From contig OOIN01000022.1 of the NCBI GenBank assembly GCA_900323505.1, positions 496,001-560,000 of the forward strand: a stretch of DNA of 64,000 nt, written 5' to 3'. The translations under genes were made by a program, and so were the position numbers. The notes below the pieces were generated by a model. It was not told the DNA's origin. It saw only the letters and a list, made by a program, of their open reading frames with translations, and made no database searches. Positions within the stretch are counted from its first letter, which is position 1, and each line of letters starts with the position of its first letter. Source of the stretch: Ustilago trichophora. Its lineage: Eukaryota; Basidiomycota; Ustilaginomycetes; Ustilaginales; Ustilaginaceae. Positions 41,150 through 50,754 of the stretch are shown in pieces.

Positions 41150-42051
41150 TGTATGGGAAGAAGGCGAGAGATGGTTCCAGGCTCTGCGAGAGATGGATTC
41201 GTTCCTTCGAAGCTAGTTGCTACGTACGTTGACTGTCTCGAGGAGGCTTCCTCGTATGCTTCAGTGGTCCGATCAAAACGATGATGAGGGATGGTATGGA
41301 AGAAGAAAGAGACCTAGCTTGCTGCAGTATTCAACTCGGTCCGTGCAGGAGGGTCTCCAATTTTCCATCTCAGTCAACTTTGCCGAAGTCTAACACAATT
41401 CTTTTGCAATTCGACCTCCACTCAAATCCCTATACCATCACGTGAGTCGCGTGGGCCAAGCAACACACGCGGTGTTTTTCCCCAGTATTTTGCAGCTGCA
41501 GAGCCACTCTTTGCCAAATCCAAAAATTTGCCGCCAACCACAGACAGCCATCAAGGAGGCGACTTCGTGACTGAGAAGCCTTGAGCGCCTTTGAGAGGCT
41601 CAAAGCTGCAGTAAGCTGTGTACAGTAATGTGTATGTGTGTGTAAATCGGTGTGTTGGTTATGTGCAGTACTGTACGCTGTGTTGTGCTGCAAGCTGGCT
41701 GCGTTGCTGATCCTCAAGTGGCACAGATCTCGAAGAATTGTAGCTTTGGCTTTTGGGTTCAGGAACTGTCAGACCCTAGCTTGGCTTCTCTCCGTCGTAC
41801 ACACATATGCACACACACATCCTTAGCATTGTTCCCTATACCCCTCTTCTTCTCTTACCTCCTCGCTGCGGGCCGCTACTGGTGGACACTATACGCTCTC
41901 GTCGCTGCAACGAGTCCTGCGACTGTTCGGCAAACAGGCAAGAGCTCAACATCGTCGCAACCTCGCTCGACATTGGCCACAGTTGTTGTGAGCTACCGTC
42001 AAGCGTATATCATCCGCAAAGCTGCCACAAACGGTGATCTTGGATCGCCCA
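41150..42051. other. Divergent promoter between TRS33 and the Whi5-like gene
   Basis: About 900 bases with no convincing gene. It contains a TGTATGTGTGTG tract near 41631-41642 and CACACACA near 41811-41818. Confidence 0.5.
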
Positions 42052-43298
42052 ATGAGTCTCGTCCACACCTTTGCAACCACATCCAGCATCATGACGTCGC
42101 AACAATCTGCATCGGCAGCCAACACCGCCGCCACCGCCAGCTCGTCCCAGTCATACCTGCTAGCACCACTGCAGTCGTCCACATCTTCAAATGTGCCCAT
42201 CACCCCTAGCAAGGCTAGAAAGCAGGCTCAAGCCCAGCGTACACGGCTCGTAGCAGTAAGCACACTCATACAACCTCTCTCAGATGTAACAGTTGGAGGA
42301 CAGCGAACTGATCAATATATACTTCCTCTTCGCACGTACAGTTGTCGAAACATCTCATGACCAGATTACAGTATGCTAATTTCAAGGTGGAGCATGGTTG
42401 GGTAAGTGTCAACTTTGTGGCCAGGTGAAGGCATGTAAAGGCTATGCATGCTAATCATCGCATTCCTGTCGCTGTCAACATCGCAAAACAGTCCAAACAA
42501 TCGCTCTCTGAAGTGGAGAATCTGTACTACCGTCAACACCAATCCAGCAGTGCCACCTCTGCATACACCAATACCGCTGCCAGCACCGCTACTGCACACA
42601 AGAGCGCCTCGACATCACCCAACAACAAGGCACCCGTGACACCTGGTATTGTAGCATCCACCCAGACCCAGCACAGCGTCGGATCGAGGCTGTTCAAAGA
42701 TGCTGCGGTCAAGAAGATCGATGTGGAAGGAGGCGATGTATTTGGCGGCTATGGACTCGCCACACCCCCTGCTTCTGCCGGTAGCGTCCCCGGTGCAACT
42801 TCCTACTTGACTAGCAAGCGTGGTCGCTCCACATCGTCCACCCCGATCTCTCCACCCAACACAAGCAGCAACTCTTCCGCTACTAAAGCAGCTCCAGCTG
42901 CCAGCAACGCATCGAAGCGATCCCCCAACAGCACCACCGTCCCCAGAACCACCACTGCTGCTGGTGGAGCAACGAGCTATGCCGACTTCTGGAGCCGCGT
43001 TGGCAGCACCACCACCACCACCACCGCTACCGCTACCAACGCTACTGCAGGATCGAGACCCATCAGCCCAACCAAAAAGAGAAGCGCTGACCAAGTCACT
43101 GCATCCGACGCAACCATCGAACAACACCAGCGGGGCCCAACGCATCCAGCCGCAGCAGCTGCAACCATCACGAGCCCCAATAAGCGAGTGAGGATGGAAA
43201 GCGACACGACGAGCTCATCGTCATCCAATAGCCCAGCTAAAGCGGCACTCGCCGAACGAGGACCTAGCTTCGCAGCTAGTAGTGCTCGAAGACATTAA
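42052..43298 (+). CDS. Ser/Thr-rich protein with a short Whi5/Nrm1-like motif, three exons
   Basis: join(42052..42255,42342..42401,42492..43298), 356 residues; GTAAGC/GTAAGT donors and CAG acceptors, all in phase 0. Exon 2 encodes LSKHLMTRLQYANFKVEHGW and exon 3 continues SKQSLSEVENLYYRQHQ. This short amphipathic block is the only conserved-looking part. Its pattern (RLxYAxxKVExGW followed by LxEVExL) resembles the motif of the fungal Whi5/Nrm1 G1/S repressor family (PF08528), which binds SBF/MBF; this is recognition from memory and uncertain. The rest is Thr/Ser/Ala/Asn-rich, with SPTKKRS, TSPNKRVR and similar Ser-Pro plus basic sites that would suit CDK control and nuclear import. There is a second ATG at 42091. 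Confidence 0.75.
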
Positions 43299-43471
43299 AA
43301 GGAAAATGACCTAAAGCTTTTATCGTATACCAGCTCCCCGCAATTGAACTACCCCCAACCCTAACCCCCCTTCCCACTCCCACATGTTGTTTTTTCACAA
43401 TAATCCCCTCCCCATCCCCTCAGCATCATGCATTCAATCAACCCTATTACCACACTTAATGAGCCCAGCCA

Positions 43472-43491
43472 GCATGCATGCATGCATGCAT
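43472..43491. repeat. (GCAT)5 palindromic tandem repeat
   Basis: Five GCAT copies in the short gap between convergent genes. The unit is self-complementary across copies and purine-pyrimidine alternating, so it can form a hairpin on either strand. Confidence 0.9.
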
Positions 43492-43545
43492 ATACGATTC
43501 TCTTTCCGATGGAGGGTATACATAAACAACCTCAATGAAATAGGT

Positions 43546-44818
43546 CTAGAAGATAAACGGAACAATGGCCTTGCGGTTGCGCGGGAACTTGTCGCCAAAA
43601 GTCTTCTTGTACCATGCGTGACCGTTGGTGGCTCGAGGTGCCATGAGGCAGACAAGGACGAAGGGGAAGAGGAAAGGTGGGGTGGAAAGGGCGGTGGCGA
43701 TGGCGTCTTTTGTGCTGAGGTGGGCAAAGATGGGAAGAGAGTAAAGAGCCGCAAAAGCGAATGAGAACCATTCGAACCCTGTTTGAACAGCCAACGTAAG
43801 ACAAGAGAAAGGGTGGAAAGAAGAAGTCAGCGATCAAATGTTTGAGGAGGATCGCCGGAAGCGAAGGGAAGGGCGACTTACACTCGCAAAGATAGTTGGG
43901 AAAGGAAATGTACTCGAACAGTCCACCGCGAGGGATCGAGTACTTGCGAGCAGAAGAGCCCTTTCCTACTCTAGTGTCGTCGTCGTTTGCCTTGTTGTCA
44001 GCTTGCTTACGGTTGGGTCTGCGAATGTCCATGAGAATCTCGTCATGGATTACGTTGCCAGCAAATCCGACTGCCCAGCCTGCCAGGCCCAAATACCACA
44101 GAGGGCTCTTCCACACTGACGGAGAGATGAGACCAGGTGCTCCGATACCAAGTGCATCTGCGGCTCCGGTAGAAACCAGCCTTCGGGCTAGTTCCGAAGC
44201 AGCTGCCGACGAAGCTGCACTGCCGGCTCTGGCTCCAACAGCAGCAAGCGCGGCCGAAGCGACGGCAGGCTGCGGAAGAGCCGACCAGGGTGTCCTTCCA
44301 CCGAGCCAGCTTCCCATGACAAAGCCATTGATCAAGTTGAACGCCACCGCAGAGAGCGGCACCGAGATGTGCAGAGGCGAGCGCTTGGGCGATCGGAGTG
44401 GCTGCAGCACCGCCCGATGCGAATAGTGGATCAAAAATAAGATCACCAGCACCTGGTTGGGCGAAGGCAGGTCAAAGAATTGCTTGATCGAAGGCGAGAA
44501 AAGCGCAGACATCGGAGGCAAGAATCCTGTCGTCCCCTTGACGACCGAAGTGGAGAGGGGCTTGGAGAGAGCACCGAGGAGAACAAAGATGGGCGAGGGG
44601 ATTTCCATGATGAACCAGCCCAAGTTTCCGTTGATGTTGAGCAGGCTATCGAATGCGAATCGACCGTGAGGTGCGTTGATGAGGGATAGTACGGGAATGA
44701 GGAACGGCCATGCCTTGAAGCTCGCCAGAACGATCGAGTAGAGCTGGGCGGGAGAATATGGCGGGCTTGGAAGTGTGCCGACGCCAATCACGTCCTTGAT
44801 CCACGTCAAAAACGACAT
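43546..44818 (-). CDS. Steroid 5-alpha-reductase family membrane enzyme
   Basis: Complement(join(43546..43778,43882..44818)), 389 residues; the 103-base intron (GTAAGT...ACAG) joins NYLCE to WFEWFSFAF in frame. The ATG at 44818 gives MSFLTWIKDVIGVG. The C-terminal domain is diagnostic of the family (PF02544): GGLFEYISFPNYLCEWFEWF, then ATNGHAWYKKTF and a final RKAIVPFIF. Other motifs are LLNINGNLGWFIMEIPSP near residue 60, HYSHRAVLQPLR near 145, and GNVIHDEIL near 275. Several hydrophobic segments span the protein. Family members reduce delta-4 double bonds of 3-oxo steroids or enoyl groups using NADPH in the ER. An Ala-rich insert (about residues 195-235) makes it longer than the usual 260-300. 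The true substrate is unknown; fungal members may act on sterols or polyprenols. Confidence 0.9.
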
Positions 44819-45831
44819 CCTTCGTGAGTATGTCTGGACCGATGGAGGTCGATAGCGTGTGTCTTGAGTGTCGAGCTGAGCAAGATTGTGGTGGTAGCGG
44901 GAGAAGGCTGTCTGTCTCCATCCACGGGCTGAATCGAAGCTCAAAATGCCTCCACTTTGCTACGAGAAAGTGTCACTTTTTAGGCAGCAGATTGCGGTCT
45001 TATGCGAGCTGACCCAACGGCGCGATTTTCCGCATGATTTTTGGGCTCGATTTGTTTCACAAAAATAAATCTTGACTAGCTAGAGTGAGGTCCGAGCGCA
45101 CATTCGATGTCGCTCGACTCATCCGGTCAATCGCCTGCACTTGACCTTGTTGAAGCTTTCTTGCTTTGGGGACGTACGATAGCTACTGAGAGTTACAGCC
45201 ATCTCCTGAATCATGTTGATCCGCTCGAAAGAGAAAGGCGAGCGCACGGGCTGCGCTGAAGTAGTTGAAGGGCGACAAAAGAGTACTGGCCAAGAAGATT
45301 GTCAAGCTCAATCTGAAATTGGACCCTGAAATGCAGTTCGACCCATCTCTCCACCACTTTTTGCCGTTCCGTTAGTCGAAATCCCACGCGCGCTCTCCTC
45401 GCACTTGCTGCGCAGCAACAACACAAATCCAGCTCATCGAGTCCACCTTTGCCTCCTCTTGCACTCCCATCATCACTATCCTACTTAAGGAACGGCATTT
45501 CCTCTTCGCAAAAAATTCCCGCTGCATCTTCCTTTCCTTCGGTTTCGGAACAACCTCTCAAGCTCTGAAGCCGACAAAATACCCATTGCATCGCGTGATC
45601 ATCCTCATTTCAGTCTTCCATTCCACCAAGTCATAATCCGAACAACATCACTCTCGCTCTAGTTGCTCGCATCCCTTGCTCTTCGCTAAGTTCAGACCAC
45701 GAGCGCCAATGTAACCACATCTGCATCCGTAAATTTTACACATCACAGTGGCGTAAAATTTTGCCGTCTCCTCCTCCTAATCCTGCTATCGGCCTTGCCC
45801 AAGGAGCGGCCGTTCAACTTCGACCAAACAA
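44819..45831. other. Divergent promoter of the 5-alpha-reductase and KDM3 genes
   Basis: About 1 kb, T/C-rich on the plus strand over the last 400 bases before the KDM3 start. No supportable gene. Confidence 0.5.
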
Positions 45832-48546
45832 ATGGCGTTCACAATTGTGCCGCAGCGCTCGGCCGCCAAGGCTGCTGAAGCAAAGCTCAAGAGCAGTTCA
45901 CTCAAGGACAAGACTGAACAGTACTCGACCTCACCCTCTTTAGCACGTTCGTCCGCTACCCGCTCTCCGTCGCCCTGCGGAACCACTCCCGGCTCATCGG
46001 CTCCTTCCGACAGCAATCGCACGTCGCTTGCGCGCAAGCAGGTTTCGAGATCATACAAGCCGATACATCGCACACCAGCTCCACGTCTGGATCCCGAATC
46101 GTCGCTATCGGAGGAAAGCGACCAGGAAGAAGAAGAAGAAGAAGAAGAAGAAGAAGAGGAGGAGGAGGAGGAGGAGGAAGTGATTCAGCTTTCTATCAAC
46201 CCAGCTCCTCGTCCAAAGCCAGGCTCGCTGTCAGACGCAAGCAACAGGCTGAGCAACAAGAAAGTGGCACCTCCTCCCATCGAATCGAAGCAGCCTTCTT
46301 CCGAAGCAGAATTGGCTTCTGTCGCACAGTTTGCAACAACACCGACACGATCCAAACGAAGTGCAGCACAGGCAGCCAAGAACAACATCCAACGCTCCTA
46401 CGTTGACGATGTCCTCGATGAGCCCACAGCACCCGTTCAAAAGAAAGCGCGCGCATCCACATCCTCCCACGCATCTGCATCCCCGCGCATGCTCAAGTCC
46501 TCGAGACCCTCCGCATCTTCTCGCGCCAAATCAAACCCGAGCAATGACGTCGAAGAGTATCGAGCACCTTCTTCGACTGCATCGTCTAGATCTCGTTCCA
46601 AACCTTCCTCTTCTTCCCAATTACCCAAGCGAGGTCGACGTTTCACCGACGATCAAGGACTCATCTGGGAAATCCAATTCGGGGCGTGTAACACAGCACG
46701 ATACAGGCAGTGGCGAAAATGCGTCCAATGCATCGCCAAGAACGTAGGCGATACGTGCCGCTTCGTTGGCTTCCGCGCCTTCTCCGTCGATCCAGACACC
46801 CACGAGATGCATCCAGCCGACACCCCCGGCCATCCGAAACCGGCCTTCCTCTCCTCACCCGACTCGGACGAGGTCATGGATCTACCTTCCAACCGAACGC
46901 TTGCATTCGAGAGCTTGCTCGAGGCGCAGGGGAATGTCGCCAAATCGCTGTTGCCTGTCCTCGACGCCGAATTGCAACATGCCAAGCAATCCGACGTTCT
47001 GCGGAGACCCCGAGAGACGACATGTCGACAGATGTGCGAGTTCTGCGCCACCAGCATCTTTTCTGCAAGTTGGTTCTGCCGAAGATGTGGCAGGGAGTAT
47101 TGTTCCGATTGCAAGGACGCAATCGAGCGGCCGGATGCTTCTGATCCCCTTGTAGCAAAGCGACTCGGCCTCTGCGATCGTGTTCGTGCTCACAACGTCG
47201 AGGATCTCGTCCCGCTGACGCGATTCGATTTAGCTTTGCTCGAACAGGAAGTTGCTGCCATGCGAACGATGCTCGCTGACGGCAAAGCACAGCCAAGCAA
47301 TCACTCTGCAAGTCAAGTCGAAGCAGTTTCAGCAACTGTCAACCTTCCACAGTCCGCCTCAAACGGTGAGCAGGAGGCTGCTATCCAATGGCGAGATATT
47401 CCACGACACCAAGCCGGTCTTACTGCCGATCGTGTCATTGGCAGTCTCTCGCTACGCACCTTTGAAGGAGCTTCCTTTGACACGGCTACTTTCCGCACGG
47501 AATGGGCGCATGGCGAGCCCCTCCTAGTCCGCAACGTGACTCCTGCAATGCAGCATGAATGGGGCCCCAACGAACTCGCCGCCCGCTATGGCGAAGAATC
47601 CTGCCTCATTGTTCGCTCCGACACGGACCCTCCTGCCGTAGAACAAGTCTCGGTCGGCGAGTTCTTCTCCACCTTTGGCCAAGAACTCTCGGCTAAAGAG
47701 CAAATGCTTGGAAAAGGGTCATGGAAGCTCAAGGACTGGCCGCCTTCAGCCGAGTTCAAACACGAGTTCCCCGAGCTCTATGAAGACTTTAACCGCGCGG
47801 TCCCGGCTCCGGAGTATACGACGAGAGAAGGAATCTTGAATCTGGGCAGTTGCTATCCAGCTGGAGTGATCCAGCCGGATCTGGGACCCAAGATGTACAA
47901 CGCATGGCCGGCTAGTGAAGGTGTTAGAGGACAAGGAACCACGCGCCTGCACATGGACATGGCTGACGCAGTCAACATCATGCTCTATGCCGCTCCTCCA
48001 ACTGGCGACGATGTACCTGAAGAACACAAGCCCGGCGTGGCCGCTTGGGACATCTTTCGTGCTGGTGACGCCGACACACTCCGTGCCTTTCTTCGCGAAG
48101 AACATGCCAAGCTTAACCTCAAAGACGACCCTATCCACATCCAGCGCTTCTTTATCTCGGCACCGCAGCGAGTCAAACTCTACCGCAAGTACGGCGTCAA
48201 AAGCTGGCGAATCTACCAGAAAGCAGGCGAAGCCGTCTTCATCCCCGCCGGCTGCGCTCATCAGGTCTGCAATTTGACAGACTGCGTCAAAGTGGCCGTC
48301 GACTTTGTTAGCCCGCAGAATGTCGAGCGATGCTTCAAGTTGACTGCCGAGTTTAGGGAGTTGGTCAAGGACTACAAGAAGGCGTGGAAGGAGGATGTAT
48401 TGTCGCTGAGGACGACGCTGTGGTATGCTTGGTGTACCTATCGTGAAATGGATGACAAGGGGCCAAATGTCTGGGCCAAGGAGCAAGTGAAAAGGAAGAC
48501 AGACTTGGAGGAGAGGATCAGCAGGAAGGTCTTGCAGGATGCATGA
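45832..48546 (+). CDS. KDM3-type JmjC histone lysine demethylase
   Basis: 904 residues, single exon. The N-terminal 270 residues are disordered, with 18 consecutive Glu at residues 99-116. A Cys-rich region includes RKCVQCIAKNVGDTCRF near residue 300 and a second cluster CEFCATSIFSASWFCRRC from Cys402, continuing to YCSDC. This is the pairing of zinc fingers with a JmjC domain seen in KDM3/JMJD1 proteins. The JmjC domain runs from about 555 (GEPLLVRNVTP) to 840. Fe(II) ligands are visible as His707-Met-Asp709 (TRLHMDMADAVNIM) and His810 (PAGCAHQVCN). KDM3 enzymes remove mono- and dimethyl groups from H3K9 using 2-oxoglutarate. All three iron ligands are present, so activity is expected. The H3K9 specificity is from family knowledge. 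Confidence 0.9.
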   Translation: MAFTIVPQRSAAKAAEAKLKSSSLKDKTEQYSTSPSLARSSATRSPSPCGTTPGSSAPSDSNRTSLARKQVSRSYKPIHRTPAPRLDPESSLSEESDQEEEEEEEEEEEEEEEEEEVIQLSINPAPRPKPGSLSDASNRLSNKKVAPPPIESKQPSSEAELASVAQFATTPTRSKRSAAQAAKNNIQRSYVDDVLDEPTAPVQKKARASTSSHASASPRMLKSSRPSASSRAKSNPSNDVEEYRAPSSTASSRSRSKPSSSSQLPKRGRRFTDDQGLIWEIQFGACNTARYRQWRKCVQCIAKNVGDTCRFVGFRAFSVDPDTHEMHPADTPGHPKPAFLSSPDSDEVMDLPSNRTLAFESLLEAQGNVAKSLLPVLDAELQHAKQSDVLRRPRETTCRQMCEFCATSIFSASWFCRRCGREYCSDCKDAIERPDASDPLVAKRLGLCDRVRAHNVEDLVPLTRFDLALLEQEVAAMRTMLADGKAQPSNHSASQVEAVSATVNLPQSASNGEQEAAIQWRDIPRHQAGLTADRVIGSLSLRTFEGASFDTATFRTEWAHGEPLLVRNVTPAMQHEWGPNELAARYGEESCLIVRSDTDPPAVEQVSVGEFFSTFGQELSAKEQMLGKGSWKLKDWPPSAEFKHEFPELYEDFNRAVPAPEYTTREGILNLGSCYPAGVIQPDLGPKMYNAWPASEGVRGQGTTRLHMDMADAVNIMLYAAPPTGDDVPEEHKPGVAAWDIFRAGDADTLRAFLREEHAKLNLKDDPIHIQRFFISAPQRVKLYRKYGVKSWRIYQKAGEAVFIPAGCAHQVCNLTDCVKVAVDFVSPQNVERCFKLTAEFRELVKDYKKAWKEDVLSLRTTLWYAWCTYREMDDKGPNVWAKEQVKRKTDLEERISRKVLQDA
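46126..46179 (+). repeat. GAA/GAG repeat encoding 18 Glu
   Basis: Eighteen consecutive Glu codons, first GAA then GAG then a final GAA, inside the KDM3-like gene. The length is likely polymorphic. Confidence 0.95.
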
Positions 48547-48753
48547 GCTGTATACCATACCACACTGCTGTCGTTCGGTGTCCGTCCTTGATTGCCGCTG
48601 TACTTGACAATTGCTACCCAACGTCACTCTCTCATGTCTCGAGCTTCCTTGATATCGTCGAGATCTACCCACATCGTGCCACCGCTCAAGGCAATGCAAT
48701 GACTGTTAACATGATTCTGCCTTTCTCGAGCATGGCTCCTTGAGATCGTGTCG

Positions 48754-48869
48754 CTACTCGGCATATTGAGCCTGACCGACGTTGGGCTTCTCCATGTAGT
48801 CCATGTAGAATCGAAAGATGCCGGATCCTCTCAAAGCCTCCCGATACCTGTCTCTATCGGGCTGCTTGT
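48754..48869 (-). pseudogene. Orphan terminal exon of an unidentified gene
   Basis: Read on the minus strand, an acceptor TTGACTGACAG at 48870 is followed by an open frame DKQPDRDRYREALRGSGIF, RFYMDYMEKPNVGQ, AQYAE and a TAG stop at 48754-48756. Composition, splice signal and stop look like a genuine last exon of phase 1. No matching upstream exon is visible in the next 300 bases, which are AT-rich, nor beyond FKBP12. It may be the remnant of a gene cut by rearrangement, or the end of a gene whose first exon is too short to see. Family not recognised. Confidence 0.5.
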
Positions 48870-49160
48870 CTGTCAGTCAACGTCAACGTGCTGTCTACGA
48901 ATGACGTGCGACTTTGAGAAGAGGCAAAAAACACATCGCGCCAGAGCTCCACTTTTTGATATTTCAATTTTGGTATTACGCATTGATCTCAAGAAAGAAT
49001 TCAACGTGATCCTAAAGATGAATACAATTTGTTCTATTGTGTAGAACAAGCATCCGCAGTTGTGTGTTGGGGATCACCTAGACCAAAAAAAGTCCACTTC
49101 TTAACGTTGCGTTTGATGGTCCGTTCGCCACCACCTCGCTTCCGTAGTCACAGCATCAAC

Positions 49161-49732
49161 ATGACATTCTTGCGCACCATTTTTCAATCGTTACCTTCTC
49201 TTCGTACCACCACATCGATCAACACTATTCGAACATTTACATCTACAGCCATCAAAATGGTCCAAATTGAACGAATCACTCCTGGAGACGGAAAGTCTTT
49301 CCCCAAGGCTGGTGACACTGTTACCATGCACTACACTGGTACTCTTGCTGCTAACGGCGAGGAGTTTGACTCTTCCCGAAAGCCAGGTCGTGGTCCTTTT
49401 GAAACCGCTATTGGTGTTGGAAGAGTCATTCAGGGTTGGGATCAGGGCGTTCCTCAACTTTCCCTCGGTGAACGCGCAAAGTTGATCATCCCCGCTAACG
49501 AAGGTTACGGTGCTAGGGGCGCTGGTGGCGTTATTCCTCCTAACGCTGATCTGATCTTCGATGTCGAACTTTTGGCTATTAACGGAAAGAGTGGTAAGTA
49601 TCCTTCTCCCCTTCCCCTTAGCCTCCCTAACTCATCAACGCTAGACAGCGAGAGAAAACGAAATACAATTCCAAGTGAAACAGTGCCTAACATCATCTAC
49701 ATCAACCAAATGCTCCCCGAAACACAGCTTAA
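49161..49732 (+). CDS. FPR1: FKBP12 peptidyl-prolyl isomerase, with mitochondrial-type presequence
   Basis: join(49161..49593,49728..49732). From the ATG at 49257 the protein is 113 residues, starting MVQIERITPGDGK, the standard FKBP12 start. FKBP landmarks are TMHYTGTL, EFDSSRKPGRGPFET, GVGRVIQGWDQG, and IPANEGYGARG with GVIPPNADLIFDVELL. The in-frame ATG at 49161 (and another at 49116) adds a stretch MTFLRTIFQSLPSLRTTTS then INTIRTFTSTAIK, which has Arg/Ser/Thr and no acidic residue, as in mitochondrial presequences. The donor GTAAGT at 49594 and acceptor ACAG at 49727 complete an Ala codon followed by TAA; a CTAAC branch-like site precedes it. FKBP12 binds FK506/rapamycin and isomerises proline bonds. 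The last tiny exon is my inference. Codon use is richer in T-ending codons than in neighbouring genes. Confidence 0.88.
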
Positions 49733-50754
49733 TCCCATCCCCAACCATCCCCAACCCTTTCTTTAGTTACATCTTGTATCAAATCCAACATTGAAACAAT
49801 CACCACAACCCTCTTTGAAAGTCTTCGGAATCGAAATATATGGATTTCTCTTCTTCATCATCTCTATAACTCGTCTTGAGAGAAAACCTACCCTTTACTC
49901 AAAAACTTATTACCCATCTTGAATACCTTCCTAAAGTTATACATTCCCTTCTATCATGTAATGATCGCCATCAACCCCCAAAATCACCCCCTCCCTTTCA
50001 AATTATCCCACCTTCTCAACCCTGTCAAATTCCGCCCTGTTTGCTGTCAAAACCTCTAATCCCTCACCCCACCCCACCAATCCAAAACCTCATAACAATC
50101 TCATCCACAATCAAAACCGCCCAACCCCCTCACACCCTATCCAGTATTCACCGCGTTCAACATCTTGAAAACCAAAAGCACAGAAATTCGATTAAAAGTC
50201 ATTACTGAAAACACTAATGGAACAGAAACCCCATGAAACAAGGTACAAAGTCAACATCCGCCCCTTTTTCTTTTTCTTCTCTTTTCTTTCTCTCATGCGG
50301 AAAGGAAGAAAGAACGAACAGAGGACCATGTAGGAGGAAAGTTTATAAAGCTGTCACCAAAAAAAAAAAAAAAAAAAAAAGAGAACAAGGGGTTTGGGAA
50401 AGTTGGAGTCCGAAAAAAAAGGCGCGCAAGGTTCGCAAAAGTACAAGGGGTTCATAAGAGAGAGTCTCGGTCAGGAAGGGCGAAAGGGAGAAGCGGGGCA
50501 GAGTGGAATAGCGATCGTCGGGGTTCACACCGTTAGTAGCGAGCAGGGAAGGTATGCTTATCGTTGCTGGATACGATGTGGTGTGGTGTCGGTTGAGCGA
50601 GAGCTAGAGCTAGAGCTGGTGGAAGCTAGTGAAAAAGCGAGTGCAATGTGCGACGAAGCAGGTATCGTCTCGTAGATCCAAGAAAGCGAGTGGCTAAGAG
50701 AAGGACAATCGAGATGGGTTAGGCGCCGTGTCGCAGCATTTGTGAGCAAGCTTA
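49733..50754. other. Convergent region, G-poor then simple-repeat rich
   Basis: Between the 3' ends of FKBP12 (plus) and BQT4 (minus). From about 49600 to 50230 the plus strand is markedly poor in G and rich in C, A and T (runs such as CCCCACCCCACCAATCC). The A run at 50359-50380 is 22 bases. The last 250 bases are the presumed 3' untranslated region of BQT4. No gene seen. Confidence 0.6.
50359..50380. repeat. Poly(A) run of 22 bases
   Basis: A simple homopolymer at the junction between the G-poor stretch and the BQT4 3' region. Confidence 0.9.

Noticed and set aside
49594..49766. Read-through of FKBP12 into a 50-residue C-terminal extension
   Set aside because: A consensus GTAAGT donor follows the normal FKBP12 end, and the extension is Pro/Asn-rich and unlike any FKBP.
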